The notes beneath the pieces were generated by a model. That model saw only the letters and a list, made by a program, of their open reading frames with translations. It did no database searches and had not been told where the DNA came from. A program made the translations under genes and the position numbers. A stretch of DNA of 64,000 nucleotides from Ensifer adhaerens (GTDB lineage: Bacteria; Pseudomonadota; Alphaproteobacteria; Rhizobiales; Rhizobiaceae), in the NCBI RefSeq assembly GCF_020035535.1, contig NZ_CP083350.1, forward strand, positions 1,994,501-2,058,500, in the 5' to 3' direction. Shown here piece by piece: positions 32,947 through 41,801 of the stretch. The stretch's first letter is position 1. The number at the start of each line of letters is the position of its first letter.

Positions 32947-34230
32947 ATGACTCAACCGCCATTCTCAATCACCAGGAGAGCGCTCCTCGCTGCAACGGCC
33001 GTGTCGGGAGCCGTATCTTTGCTGCCTACGGCGCTCAAGGCGAAAACTGGAAGCGCTGAAATTCGCCCGTTCAAGATCGAGGTGCCCCAAGCCGATATCG
33101 ATGATCTCCGCCGTCGCCTTGCCTCGACACGGTGGCCAGATCCAGAAACGGTAGGTGACCAAACCCAGGGCGTCCAACTCGCGACCTTGCAGCCGCTGGT
33201 TCAATACTGGGCGACCGATTATGATTGGCGCAAGGCGGAAGCAAAATTAAACGCGCTGCCGCAGTTCATCACAGAGATCGATGGACTTGATATTCAGTTT
33301 GCCCACATCCGCTCCAAGCACGCTAATGCAATGCCGTTGATCCTGACCCACGGATGGCCCGGGTCGATTTTCGAGCTGATTAAAGTCGTTGAACCGCTCA
33401 CGAACCCCACCGCCCACGGCGGCCGCGAAGAAGACGCGTTCCATCTCGTTTTGCCGACCTATCCCGGATACGGCTTCTCTGGCAAGCCCAAGAAAGGAGA
33501 CTGGGCTCCGCCTCACGTAGCCATGGCTTGGCACGAACTCATGTTGAGGCTTGGGTACAAAAGCTACGTTGCACAGGGTGGGGATTGGGGAGCGATCATC
33601 TCCGAGTTGATGGCAATCCAGGCTCCAGCTGGTTTGCTCGGAGTGCATACAAACATGCCAGGCACCGTGCCGCCGGAAATCGTCCAGCTTGTCCGGACGC
33701 GTCAACCCGCGCCCGAGAACCTGTCAAGCGATGAAAGGGCCGCGTATAAGTCTCTGGACGTCTTCTACAACCAGGGCTTCGGCTATGCCGAAATGATGAA
33801 CACGCGGCCGCAGACGCTCGGCTACTCCCTCGCGGACTCGCCAGTCGGGATGGCTGGTTTCTATTACGAAAAGTTTGCGACGTGGAGCTATACAGACGGG
33901 CATCCTGAAAAGGCGTTTACCAAGGACGAAATTCTGGATGCCATCACCCTGTACTGGCTTACCAACACAGGTGCGTCTTCGTCACGTTCCTACTGGGACG
34001 CAGCCCAGCTGGGTGGGGGTCCGTTCACCCGACGTACGATCAAAAAGGTACCTGTCGGGGTTACTGTGTTTCCTGGCGAAATCTATCAAGCACCGAAGAG
34101 CTGGACTGAGCAAAGCTACGAGAACCTGATCTACTTCAACAAAGTAGACAAGGGTGGGCACTTCGCCGCTTGGGAAGAGCCCGAGCTCTTTGCCAAGGAA
34201 CTGAGGGCGAGTTTCAAGTCCCTGCGCTGA
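32947..34230 (+). CDS. Exported epoxide hydrolase-like alpha/beta hydrolase, copy 1
   Basis: A 427-residue protein with a Tat-type signal (FSITRRALLAATAVSGAVS), the EHN epoxide hydrolase N-terminal domain (IRPFKIEVPQADIDDLRRRL, STRWPD) and an alpha/beta hydrolase domain: oxyanion HGWPGS, nucleophile Asp in AQGGDWGA, and the catalytic His in KGGHFAAWEEPE. Family members open epoxides by trans-hydration. ATG 32947 has AAGGGA 7 nt upstream; the ATG three bases earlier is possible. Copy 2 at 38065-39408 is clearly a paralogue, sharing for example TQGVQLAT and LTNPTAHGG. The physiological substrate is unknown. Confidence 0.92.
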   Translation: MTQPPFSITRRALLAATAVSGAVSLLPTALKAKTGSAEIRPFKIEVPQADIDDLRRRLASTRWPDPETVGDQTQGVQLATLQPLVQYWATDYDWRKAEAKLNALPQFITEIDGLDIQFAHIRSKHANAMPLILTHGWPGSIFELIKVVEPLTNPTAHGGREEDAFHLVLPTYPGYGFSGKPKKGDWAPPHVAMAWHELMLRLGYKSYVAQGGDWGAIISELMAIQAPAGLLGVHTNMPGTVPPEIVQLVRTRQPAPENLSSDERAAYKSLDVFYNQGFGYAEMMNTRPQTLGYSLADSPVGMAGFYYEKFATWSYTDGHPEKAFTKDEILDAITLYWLTNTGASSSRSYWDAAQLGGGPFTRRTIKKVPVGVTVFPGEIYQAPKSWTEQSYENLIYFNKVDKGGHFAAWEEPELFAKELRASFKSLR

Positions 34231-34364
34231 CAATGTGGCGGGCAAAAAGGCTGCCCATTTGCCGACGTGGCATCAACCTCGATGCCAGTTGCTGATCCTA
34301 GAATGTGACTTTGGACGGCAGCGGTCAGATGACAGCGATTGACCGCCTCATAGCAATACAGTGG

Positions 34365-34398
34365 AAGGGGTTCGCGACTGAAGTGTTGCGAACCCCTT
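34365..34398 (+). terminator. Hairpin downstream of epoxide hydrolase 1
   Basis: AAGGGGTTCGC (34365-34375), 12-nt loop, GCGAACCCCTT (34388-34398): perfect 11-bp stem. A weaker GCGGTCA/TGACCGC pair (34321-34346) precedes it. It lies in the 325-bp gap before the DipZ-like gene, which otherwise holds no gene. Confidence 0.55.
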
Positions 34399-34555
34399 AG
34401 GCTTCGCAGCAGGCAGCGTAACGGCGGCGGAGTGCTTGGCTGCAATAGGATACAATTACACCTGTTACCCGAAATACCATCGATACGTCCCGATGGTTCT
34501 CTGCTCCGCATGCCAAGCGCTCACCCGTTAGGCATTGATCCAGTGCGGAGAGACG

Positions 34556-36328
34556 ATGATGATCCTCTTTGTTGTAGCCTACCTCGCAGGCGTGCTGACG
34601 ATTGTCAGCCCTTGCATCCTGCCGGTTCTGCCATTCGTATTCGCCCGCGCAGGCCAGCCTTTTTCCACCAGTATTCTCCCGATGCTGCTCGCCAAGATCG
34701 TGACCTTTGCAGGTATCGCCTCGCTTGCAGCACTCGGCGGCAACTGGGCGGTGCAGGCGAACGCCTACGGCCGTTACGCCGCGATCGCGCTACTTGCCGT
34801 CTTCGGCGTGACACTGCTCTCGACGCGGGCTGCCGCCTTTGTGACCGGTCCGTTCGTCGAGCTCGGCAACCGACTGTCGAGGAAGGCGGCGACCGGGGAG
34901 AAGGGCGGCGTCGGCGGCTCGATCCTCCTTGGCGTTGCGACCGGTTTGCTCTGGGCGCCCTGCGCCGGACCGGTGCTCGGCCTGGTGCTGACCGGGGCGG
35001 CGCTGAACGGCGCGAATGTGCAGACGACGCTGTTGCTTGTCGCATATGCGGCCGGTGCTGCGACCTCGCTGGCGCTCGCTGTTTTGGCAGGCGCCAGAGT
35101 ATTCGCGGCGATGAAGCGCTTCCTCGGCATTGGCGACCGCATCCGCCAGGGTCTCGGCATCGCGGTGCTCGGCGGCGTTGGCGCGATCGCGCTCGGCCTC
35201 GACACCGGACTTTTGGCGCAGCTTTCCTATGCGAGCACGTCGGGCGTCGAACAGTCGATCCTCGATCGCCTGCGCAGCGCTGCATCGCCCGTGGACGTCG
35301 CAAGCACCCGTATGGCCCTTGCCGCAAAGGATACGCGACAGGCGGCCTATCGAAGTGACCTCCCGGTGGAAGGGCAATTTCCGTCGCTCGACGGCGCGGT
35401 TCAGTGGCTGAATTCGAAGCCGCTGACCCCGGCCGAGCTTCGCGGCAAGGTCGTCCTCGTCGATTTCTGGACCTATTCCTGCATCAACTGCATTCGCACC
35501 ATCCCCTATGTCAGGGCCTGGGCCGAGAAGTATCGGGATCAGGGCCTCGTCGTCATCGGCGTGCACGCTCCGGAATTCGCCTTCGAAAAGCAGATCGGCA
35601 ACGTCGAAAAGGCGGTGCGCGATTTCAAGATCACCTATCCGGTAGCGATCGACAACGATTTCGCCATCTGGCGCGCCTTCTCCAACAGCTACTGGCCGGC
35701 CCACTACTTCATCGATGCCGAGGGACAGGTCCGCTACACCCATTTCGGCGAGGGCGACTATGAAGGCTCCGAGCGGGTGATCCAGGAACTGTTGGCGGAG
35801 GCTGCGGGCAAACAAAAGGCTGAAAACGGGTTCGTCGCGCCCAAGGCCGCGGGCGCGGAAGCCGCGCCTGACCTCGCACGGCTCGGCTCCGGCGAGACCT
35901 ATGTCGGCTATGCGCGGTCCGAAAAATTCGTCTCGCCGGAAGGCGTTTCGGCCGACGCCGCCCAGCGCTACACCGTTGGCGAGCCCCGCCTCAACGAATG
36001 GGGCCTCACCGGCAACTGGACTGTCGGCGCCGAAGAGGCGCGCCTCAATGCGGCAGGTGGAGGTATCACCTATCGGTTCCGGGCCCGCGACCTGCACTTG
36101 GTGCTTGGGGCCGGTGCTGGCGGCAAGCCAATCCCATTTCAGGTGACGGTCGATGGGGCCGCGCCCGGCGCGGACCATGGTGCCGATATCGACGAGAATG
36201 GCAAAGGTGCCGTCACGGTGACCCGCCTTTACCAGCTTGTGCGTCAGTCAGGAGCTTCGCGGGAACGGACGTTCGAAATCCGCTTTCTGGAGCCCGGCGC
36301 GGAAGCTTTCGTTTTCACCTTTGGATGA
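34556..36328 (+). CDS. DipZ-like CcdA-thioredoxin fusion (cytochrome c biogenesis/thiol transport)
   Basis: A 590-residue inner-membrane protein. Residues 1-225 are a CcdA/DsbD-type membrane domain with its two redox cysteines C20 (TIVSPCILPVLP) and C136 (LLWAPCAGPVLG). Residues about 270-420 are a periplasmic TlpA/thioredoxin domain with CxxC at 309-312 (SCINC). Residues about 440-590 form a C-terminal beta-rich domain (VGEPRLNEWGLTGNW, LHLVLGAGAGG) typical of DipZ. The protein carries reducing power across the membrane to periplasmic substrates. The exported MsrA gene 9 bp downstream is an obvious client. ATG 34556 follows GGAG; a TTG 21 bases upstream is rejected. Confidence 0.92.
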   Translation: MMILFVVAYLAGVLTIVSPCILPVLPFVFARAGQPFSTSILPMLLAKIVTFAGIASLAALGGNWAVQANAYGRYAAIALLAVFGVTLLSTRAAAFVTGPFVELGNRLSRKAATGEKGGVGGSILLGVATGLLWAPCAGPVLGLVLTGAALNGANVQTTLLLVAYAAGAATSLALAVLAGARVFAAMKRFLGIGDRIRQGLGIAVLGGVGAIALGLDTGLLAQLSYASTSGVEQSILDRLRSAASPVDVASTRMALAAKDTRQAAYRSDLPVEGQFPSLDGAVQWLNSKPLTPAELRGKVVLVDFWTYSCINCIRTIPYVRAWAEKYRDQGLVVIGVHAPEFAFEKQIGNVEKAVRDFKITYPVAIDNDFAIWRAFSNSYWPAHYFIDAEGQVRYTHFGEGDYEGSERVIQELLAEAAGKQKAENGFVAPKAAGAEAAPDLARLGSGETYVGYARSEKFVSPEGVSADAAQRYTVGEPRLNEWGLTGNWTVGAEEARLNAAGGGITYRFRARDLHLVLGAGAGGKPIPFQVTVDGAAPGADHGADIDENGKGAVTVTRLYQLVRQSGASRERTFEIRFLEPGAEAFVFTFG

Positions 36329-36337
36329 GAGTTGGAC

Positions 36338-37072
36338 ATGAGCGACAAACAAAAGCAGCGGGGGCGCACCTGGTCCGTCTTCACCCGACTTGTCGTCGCC
36401 GCGACCATGGTCGGCGGTGGATTGACCTTCGCGCTCGACGGGCAATCGGCGGCACAGGAGGCAAAGCCTGTGCCGAAGGCACTTCACGATATCGCGTCGG
36501 CCGAAGGACGCCAGACGGCGGTGTTGGCCGGCGGTTGCTTCTGGGGCGTGCAGGCCGTGTTTCAACATGTGGCCGGCGTTACGGGTGTCACGTCAGGGTA
36601 CGCGGGCGGCAGCGCAGGTACGGCGACCTACGAGCAGACGGAAACCGGCACCACCGGGCATGCTGAAGCAGTGGAAATAACGTTCGACCCGAAGCAGGTG
36701 AGCTACGGCAAGTTGCTCGAGATCTACTTCTCCGTCGCCCATGATCCGACGCAGCTTGGCGGGCAGGGACCCGACAGTGGACCACAATATCGATCCGCAA
36801 TTTTCCCGCGCAATGACGAGCAGGCGAAGGTTGCCGCCGACTATATCGCGCAACTGAACGCGGCAAACGTCTTCGCCCGGTCGATTGCGACGACGATCGA
36901 GCCCGGCAAGGCTTTCTATCAGGCCGAGGCCTATCACCAGAATTACGTCTACAACAATCCGGGCCAGCCCTATGTCGTCATCTACGAGCAACCGAAGATC
37001 GGCGCTCTACATCGCCTGTTCCCGGGCCTCTTTCGCGAGAAGCCCGTGCTTGTAGCGGACAGTGCTGCTTAG
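36338..37072 (+). CDS. msrA: Exported peptide methionine-S-sulfoxide reductase
   Basis: A 244-residue MsrA with an N-terminal membrane/signal segment (VFTRLVVAATMVGGGLTFA), so it should work in the periplasm, unlike the housekeeping cytosolic MsrA. The catalytic Cys67 is in GGCFWGVQAVF; GYAGG, GHAEAVEITFDP and AEAYHQNY complete the family pattern. It reduces methionine-S-sulfoxide in proteins. The DipZ-like protein 9 bp upstream would supply electrons. The ATG at 36338 is preferred over a TTG two codons earlier. Confidence 0.94.
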   Translation: MSDKQKQRGRTWSVFTRLVVAATMVGGGLTFALDGQSAAQEAKPVPKALHDIASAEGRQTAVLAGGCFWGVQAVFQHVAGVTGVTSGYAGGSAGTATYEQTETGTTGHAEAVEITFDPKQVSYGKLLEIYFSVAHDPTQLGGQGPDSGPQYRSAIFPRNDEQAKVAADYIAQLNAANVFARSIATTIEPGKAFYQAEAYHQNYVYNNPGQPYVVIYEQPKIGALHRLFPGLFREKPVLVADSAA

Positions 37073-37248
37073 CTGATGAGGAGCCGTGGGGCCTCCCGGC
37101 GGGCCAAGCCAGTTCGGACACAAGGATACAGTTTCGCGGCGGGCTGCACACACCCGCGATACGCCCAAATGACACTCTGGCTGCGAGCACGTTTCGAGCC
37201 TTTGGCGGCGAAACGCCGCTGCGGTCATGATCAACGGAAGGAGCCACC

Positions 37249-37443
37249 ATGCGTATCTTCGCAACAGTTTTCGCCATCGCCGCGCTCGCGGCTGCGCCAT
37301 GCGCCTGGGATAGCGACCCGAGAGAGCCCTCGCTTCTTGCCGCACTCGTCTCCGGTTCCGGATCAGCAGCGGTTGCTGAGCAGGGAGCAGGATTGCTGCA
37401 AGAGGCGCCGCGCGAGGAGCTTGCCGATCCATTCTTCAACTGA
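37249..37443 (+). CDS. Small exported hypothetical protein
   Basis: A 64-residue frame with a strong ribosome site (GGAAGGAG, 6 nt before ATG) and a clear signal peptide, MRIFATVFAIAALAAAPCAW, that could be processed near AAPCA or anchored by its Cys if it is a lipoprotein. The remainder (EPSLLAALVSGSGSAAVAEQ) has no known motif. It lies 176 bp after msrA; a GCGGCG-AAA-CGCCGC hairpin precedes it. Position suggests a minor periplasmic partner of the redox genes. Confidence 0.55.
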   Translation: MRIFATVFAIAALAAAPCAWDSDPREPSLLAALVSGSGSAAVAEQGAGLLQEAPREELADPFFN

Positions 37444-38064
37444 TGATAGAACCGCCGAGACCAACGGCCGTGAGACGTCAAGGAACGCCAGCCGACGCTT
37501 GTCCTGGCGCAGCGCGAATCGCGGGCCGCGAATTCGAGACCTGGATCGAATCCATCCGCTCCGTTCAAGCTACTTCAGCACAGCAGATGTTTGTCCGGCG
37601 CCGAGTCCTTCGTCACGTCTGGGCTGGCTCGGTGCTTGACGATCTTCGTCTCGATGGCCGCCACTTCCTCCGGAAGCTTCGATCGCTCGACGATCGCTTT
37701 CGCCTCGGCCTTTTCCCTGCGGTGAATGCCCGTCTGCTGGCAATCCTTGCTGAAACGCCTTCATGCGGTCGGATGCCTGTTCCGCCGAGATGGGTCGCTG
37801 ACCGCCGAGACGGGTACACAGAGTCTTTGAGGTCGCCCATCCACATCCGTCCGGTTTTGAGTTTCGCCAGCAGACCCCCTTGTGGGAATCTTCTGACGAC
37901 TACCCCGTCTAACTTCGCGAAACGTCGGGAAAGTTTGCCAGTACACATTGGGATACACAGCCTCGCTGCAGCGAACATATCCCGGATACACCACGGCAAC
38001 ATAGTCCCCTCGATCCGGCCGATGTCTCTGGCATCGCCCCCACAACCGAACGAGGAGAATGATG
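37444..38064. other. Stretch without a supported gene
   Basis: Frames are open on both strands but lack ribosome sites and recognisable motifs; a minus-strand piece rich in charged residues (about 37570-37860) may be a decayed gene. The right end carries the GAGGAG ribosome site of epoxide hydrolase 2. Confidence 0.45.
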
Positions 38065-39408
38065 ATGTCCAGACGCCATTTGCCAAGTGCCAGGAGCAGT
38101 CGCTTGGCTGCCTTCGCGCTGTCCGGAGCGATCGCGATCCTGCTTCCTCCGCTCGCCGCCCATGCCGCAGGGGCTTCCTCGGCGGCCAGCGCCCAGATCA
38201 CGGCTGCGGCAAGACCCGCGGCCGACGAATCCATCCGTCCGTTCCAATTCCACGCCAGTGATGCCGCGCTTGCCGATCTTAAGCAGCGCATCGCGGCGGC
38301 CAAGTGGCCGGATCGCGAACTGGTGGCGGACGGCACCCAGGGCGTGCAACTTGCCACCATGCAGAAGCTCGCCGACTATTGGGCAACAAACTACGATTGG
38401 CGCCGGGTGGAGAAGACACTCAACGACCTGCCGCAGTTCGTGACCAATATCGACGGCGTCGACATTCACTTCATTCACGTGCGCTCCAAGCATAAGAATG
38501 CGATGCCACTCATCGTCACCCACGGCTGGCCGGGCTCGATCATCGAGCAGTTGAAGATCATCGATCCCCTGACCAATCCGACCGCCCACGGGGGCACGGA
38601 AGCCGATGCTTTCGACGTGGTCATCCCCTCGCTTCCCGGCTACGGCTTCTCCGGCAAGCCGACGGAGCGCGGCTGGGACCCGGTGCGGATCGCGCGCGCC
38701 TGGGCAGTGCTGATGCAGCGTCTCGGCTACTCACATTACGTCGCGCAGGGTGGCGACTGGGGCGACGCCGTTACCGAGCAGATGGCGCTGCAGCAGCCGG
38801 CGGGCTTGCTCGGGATCCACACCAACATGCCGGCGACCGTGCCTGACGAGATCCAGAAGAGCCTCGATGCCGGCCAGCCGGCACCAGCGAACCTTTCGGC
38901 CGACGAGCGCCGCGCCTATGAGCAGCTCGACTTCTTCTACCGGAACGGGCTTTCCTATGCGCAGGAGATGAGCAAACGTCCGCAAACACTTTATGCGATC
39001 GAGGATTCGCCGATCGGACTTGCGAGCTGGATGCTCGACCACGATGCCCGCAGCTACGAGTTGATCGCCCGCGTCTTCGATGGCAAGCCGGAAGGGCTGA
39101 CGCGCGATGACGTGCTCGACAATGTCACGCTCTACTGGCTGACCAACACGGCCGTCTCCTCGGCGCGGCTCTACTGGGAAAACAAGCTTGCCTTCTTCCA
39201 GCCGAAGGGCGTGCAGATCCCGGTGGCCGTCAGCGCCTTCCCGGACGAGCTTTATCAGGCACCAAAATCCTGGGCGGAGAAGGCATTCCCCAAGCTCATC
39301 CATTATAATCGTCTCGCCAAGGGCGGGCACTTTGCAGCCTGGGAACAGCCGCAAGCCCTAGTCGACGAGTTGAGGGTTTCATTCAAGTCACTGCGTCAAC
39401 CGAGCTGA
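38065..39408 (+). CDS. Exported epoxide hydrolase-like alpha/beta hydrolase, copy 2
   Basis: A 447-residue paralogue of the hydrolase at 32947-34230. Signal peptide MSRRHLPSARSSRLAAFALS ending near AAHAAG, EHN domain (IRPFQFHASDAALADLKQRI), HGWPGS, nucleophile Asp in AQGGDWGD, and KGGHFAAWEQPQ with the catalytic His. Three ATGs in a row (38059, 38062, 38065) follow GAGGAG; the last has the best spacing. The codon choice looks more GC-rich than copy 1, suggesting that the copies came by different routes rather than by recent local duplication. It is followed 53 bp later by a VOC gene. Confidence 0.93.
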   Translation: MSRRHLPSARSSRLAAFALSGAIAILLPPLAAHAAGASSAASAQITAAARPAADESIRPFQFHASDAALADLKQRIAAAKWPDRELVADGTQGVQLATMQKLADYWATNYDWRRVEKTLNDLPQFVTNIDGVDIHFIHVRSKHKNAMPLIVTHGWPGSIIEQLKIIDPLTNPTAHGGTEADAFDVVIPSLPGYGFSGKPTERGWDPVRIARAWAVLMQRLGYSHYVAQGGDWGDAVTEQMALQQPAGLLGIHTNMPATVPDEIQKSLDAGQPAPANLSADERRAYEQLDFFYRNGLSYAQEMSKRPQTLYAIEDSPIGLASWMLDHDARSYELIARVFDGKPEGLTRDDVLDNVTLYWLTNTAVSSARLYWENKLAFFQPKGVQIPVAVSAFPDELYQAPKSWAEKAFPKLIHYNRLAKGGHFAAWEQPQALVDELRVSFKSLRQPS

Positions 39409-39461
39409 CAGGAGGGGGCGTGCGAAAGCGCGCCCCACCGTCGCAACCAAGGAGAAGTGAC

Positions 39462-40100
39462 ATGACAGGTGCCGTGAGCAACAACAGCCCCGCGACCGTG
39501 GACTTGAAGTTCGAGGTCGCCGTCATTCCGGTCGCGGATGTCGATCGCGCCAAAAATTTCTACGGTCGCCTCGGTTGGCGGCTGGATGCCGACTTTCCCG
39601 TCGGCGATGCGTTTCGCGTTGTGCAGTTCACGCCCCCGGGCTCGCCGGCATCGATCCACTTCGGCACCGGGCTGACTTCGGCCACGCCAGGCTCGGCTAG
39701 CGGTCTTTATCTCGTGGTCTCGGATATCGAAGCCGCGCGTGCTGAACTGGTCGAACGTGGCGCGGAGGTCAGCGAGATCTTCCACCGCGAAGGTCCGGGA
39801 AAGCCGGCGATCAACGGCCGTGACCCGGCCCGCCGCAGCTACCGTTCCTATGCGACCTTCAGCGACCCCGATGGCAACGGCTGGCTGCTGCAGGAGGTGA
39901 CCGAACGTCTGCCCGGGCGCGTGGATACCGAGGTGGCGGACTTTGCTTCCGTCGGTGACCTTGCGGCGGCCCTGCGTCGTGCTGCTGCCGCCCATGGCGA
40001 GCACGAGAAGCGCAACGGTGGTGAGCACGACCATAACTGGCCGGATTGGTATGCGGCCTACATGGTGGCCGAACATGCGGGCAAGCCGCTTCCCGAGTAG
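39462..40100 (+). CDS. VOC/glyoxalase family protein
   Basis: A 212-residue protein starting MTGAVSNNSPATVDLKFEVA behind GGAG. A single VOC module occupies about residues 15-140 (VAVIPVADVDRAKNFYGRLG, YATFSDPDGNGWLLQEVTER), with a C-terminal helical extension (about 150-212: LAAALRRAAAAHGEHEKRNG ... WYAAYMVAEHAG) that recurs in annotated glyoxalase/bleomycin-resistance-like proteins. Function is not assigned; a metal-dependent lyase or stress-related binding protein is plausible. The gene ends just before an IS110 remnant. Confidence 0.85.
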   Translation: MTGAVSNNSPATVDLKFEVAVIPVADVDRAKNFYGRLGWRLDADFPVGDAFRVVQFTPPGSPASIHFGTGLTSATPGSASGLYLVVSDIEAARAELVERGAEVSEIFHREGPGKPAINGRDPARRSYRSYATFSDPDGNGWLLQEVTERLPGRVDTEVADFASVGDLAAALRRAAAAHGEHEKRNGGEHDHNWPDWYAAYMVAEHAGKPLPE

Positions 40101-40145
40101 GTATTGCTCTGACCAGAGCGTCTCACCGGCATTCCTAAGAAACAT

Positions 40146-40770
40146 TCAGCCGGATGTTGGCGCGGGTTGTAGGGTATACCCGAACGACTTTTCTCTTCGC
40201 TCGAGATTGGTGAGTACGCGTCGACGGTAATTCTCCTCGTAGTGGGAGGCTCCCGGATCGCTGTATGCCATACCGTGCCGCAGGGTGTTGTAGAACAAGA
40301 CGGCGATTTTGCGGGCTGTGGCAGTGACCGCCTTGGCCTTACCGACGCGTGCGGACAGACGCCGATAGAATGCCCCCAACGCGGTCTGAGTGCGCCCAAC
40401 CGCAAGCGCGGCAAGTCGCAGTAGCGCCGCGGCCCGGCTAGCAGACCGTCGGGTGCGTGACGACAACACTTTGCCGCCGGAGATTTTGTTGCTTGGTGAG
40501 AGGCACAGCCAGGAGGTGAAGTAGTGCTTGGCACTCGTCCAGGCCGAGAGGTTGGTCCCGCACTCTCCGACTAATTTGAGCGTCTGATAGGGCCCGAGCC
40601 CGTGAATCTGAGTGATGTCGCAGCCGAGCAAGCCGTACAGGGCGGTGCGAACATCGAAGGCTGGGTTATTGGCTTGCTTCTGCGTTGTCCGCACGGTCGG
40701 CGGTTTGCCGACAGGGGTGGACGAGGCCTTCCGCAGCCGCTTCAACACAGCCTCGATGCGCATGTCGCAG
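40146..40770 (-). pseudogene. IS110 family transposase, C-terminal fragment
   Basis: The minus strand encodes the C-terminal part of an IS110-type DEDD transposase (Transposase_20): RIEAVLKRLRKA, DVRTALYGLLGCDITQIHGL, GGKVLSSRTRRSASRAAALL, GAFYRRLSARVGKAKAVTAT, ARKIAVLFYNTLRHGMAY. The N-terminal catalytic DEDD part is missing. Upstream of CDMRIEAVL (about 40770) the frame runs antisense through a chemotaxis-receptor fragment, so the apparent 313-residue protein is a fusion artefact. The element is therefore a dead 3' remnant whose insertion or deletion end coincides with the truncated receptor. Confidence 0.88.
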
Positions 40771-41286
40771 AGCACGGTCGTCGCCCAGGAGTTGCGCGAA
40801 CTGGCGCAACGATCGGCCAGTGCGACCAAGGACATCAAGGCACTGATCGGCGCCTCGACCGAACACGTCAAAAACAGCGTGTCGCTCGTCGGCGAGACCG
40901 GCACGGCCCTCGAAGAAATCCTGACCCAGGTCCAGGAAATCAACGCCAACGTCTCGGCGATCGTCGAGGCTGCCCGCGAACAATCGACCGGCCTCAAGGA
41001 AATCAACCAGGCGGTCAACTCGATGGACCAGGCGACCCAGCAGAACGCCGCGATGGTCGAGGAAAGCACGGCCGCAAGCCACGCCATGGCCCGCGAAGCC
41101 GAAGCCTTGCACGAACTCCTGAGGCAGTTCCGTTACGGCCATGAAGCCCAGATCATCGACGCGAACCGCCACTTCGACGATCGCGCGCAGCCGACCCGGC
41201 TGCGTTCAACCGCCCGCGCCACGCGCGGCGGTCAACGAACAAACCTTGCCGCGGCGCCGGCCGCGGATGGCTGGCAGAATTTCTGA
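40771..41286 (+). pseudogene. Methyl-accepting chemotaxis protein, C-terminal fragment
   Basis: From about 40777 the plus strand encodes the distal signalling domain of an MCP: VVAQELRELAQRSASATKDI, KALIGAS, SLVGETGTALEEILTQVQEI, EAAREQSTGLKEINQAVNSM, DQATQQNAAMVEESTAASHA. It ends DGWQNF, a W-x-x-F tail like the CheR/CheB docking pentapeptide. Membrane, sensory and HAMP parts and the hairpin tip are absent. Upstream sequence belongs to the IS110 remnant, so the gene was cut by that element. A terminator still follows. Confidence 0.88.
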
Positions 41287-41318
41287 GCGCACATCCCTGC
41301 ACCCGCGCTCGGGAATGG

Positions 41319-41346
41319 GGAAGGCGGCGACCGGTAGCCGCCTTCC
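41319..41346 (+). terminator. Terminator of the former chemotaxis-receptor gene
   Basis: GGAAGGCGGC, 8-nt loop, GCCGCCTTCC, then TTGC: a perfect 10-bp stem 33 bp after the receptor stop. Confidence 0.65.
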
Positions 41347-41801
41347 TTGCATGTGGATGTGGGAGAAGAAGGCAAGCGGCGCTTTTTGGAAAATTAACGC
41401 GTAAGTTTTAGCCGCGATGGACGAGGACAGCCTTTCTGAGAAAGCTCTTGTGGCGACTTCGTCGTTGCAGACACCCTCGAAGATTAGAGGGTGCTGAACA
41501 CCCAATTCACGCGTTCAGAGTTTGGCTGAGATATCTGTACCGAAGTCCCAGTGTACAGTCAGCAGGCGGATAACTACCGCTCAGCAGGCTGCAGGCGGTG
41601 CGAGCTTGTCTCCCGTTCACCATTCGCTGTGCTCGGAGAAGCGGTGGGAGGCGCCGACAATTCGATACATCTGGGGGAGGCGTTCGAAATATCCCCGATA
41701 CATGCCCAAACCTAACCTGCCCCCAGTGGCGGCATGGCCACCTTCAGGGCTAAAGCACCTCGCAAACCATAGAAACCTGCGCACGATTACGGGATGTATC
41801 G
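41347..41801. other. Stretch without a recognised gene
   Basis: No frame here has a ribosome site or family motif. A small hairpin, CACCCTC-N8-GAGGGTG, lies at about 41472-41493. The right end should contain the promoter of the thioredoxin-like gene. Confidence 0.5.

Noticed and set aside
34790..36178. 462-codon minus-strand frame antisense to the DipZ-like gene
   Set aside because: Fully inside a well-supported gene; composition typical of a codon-bias shadow.
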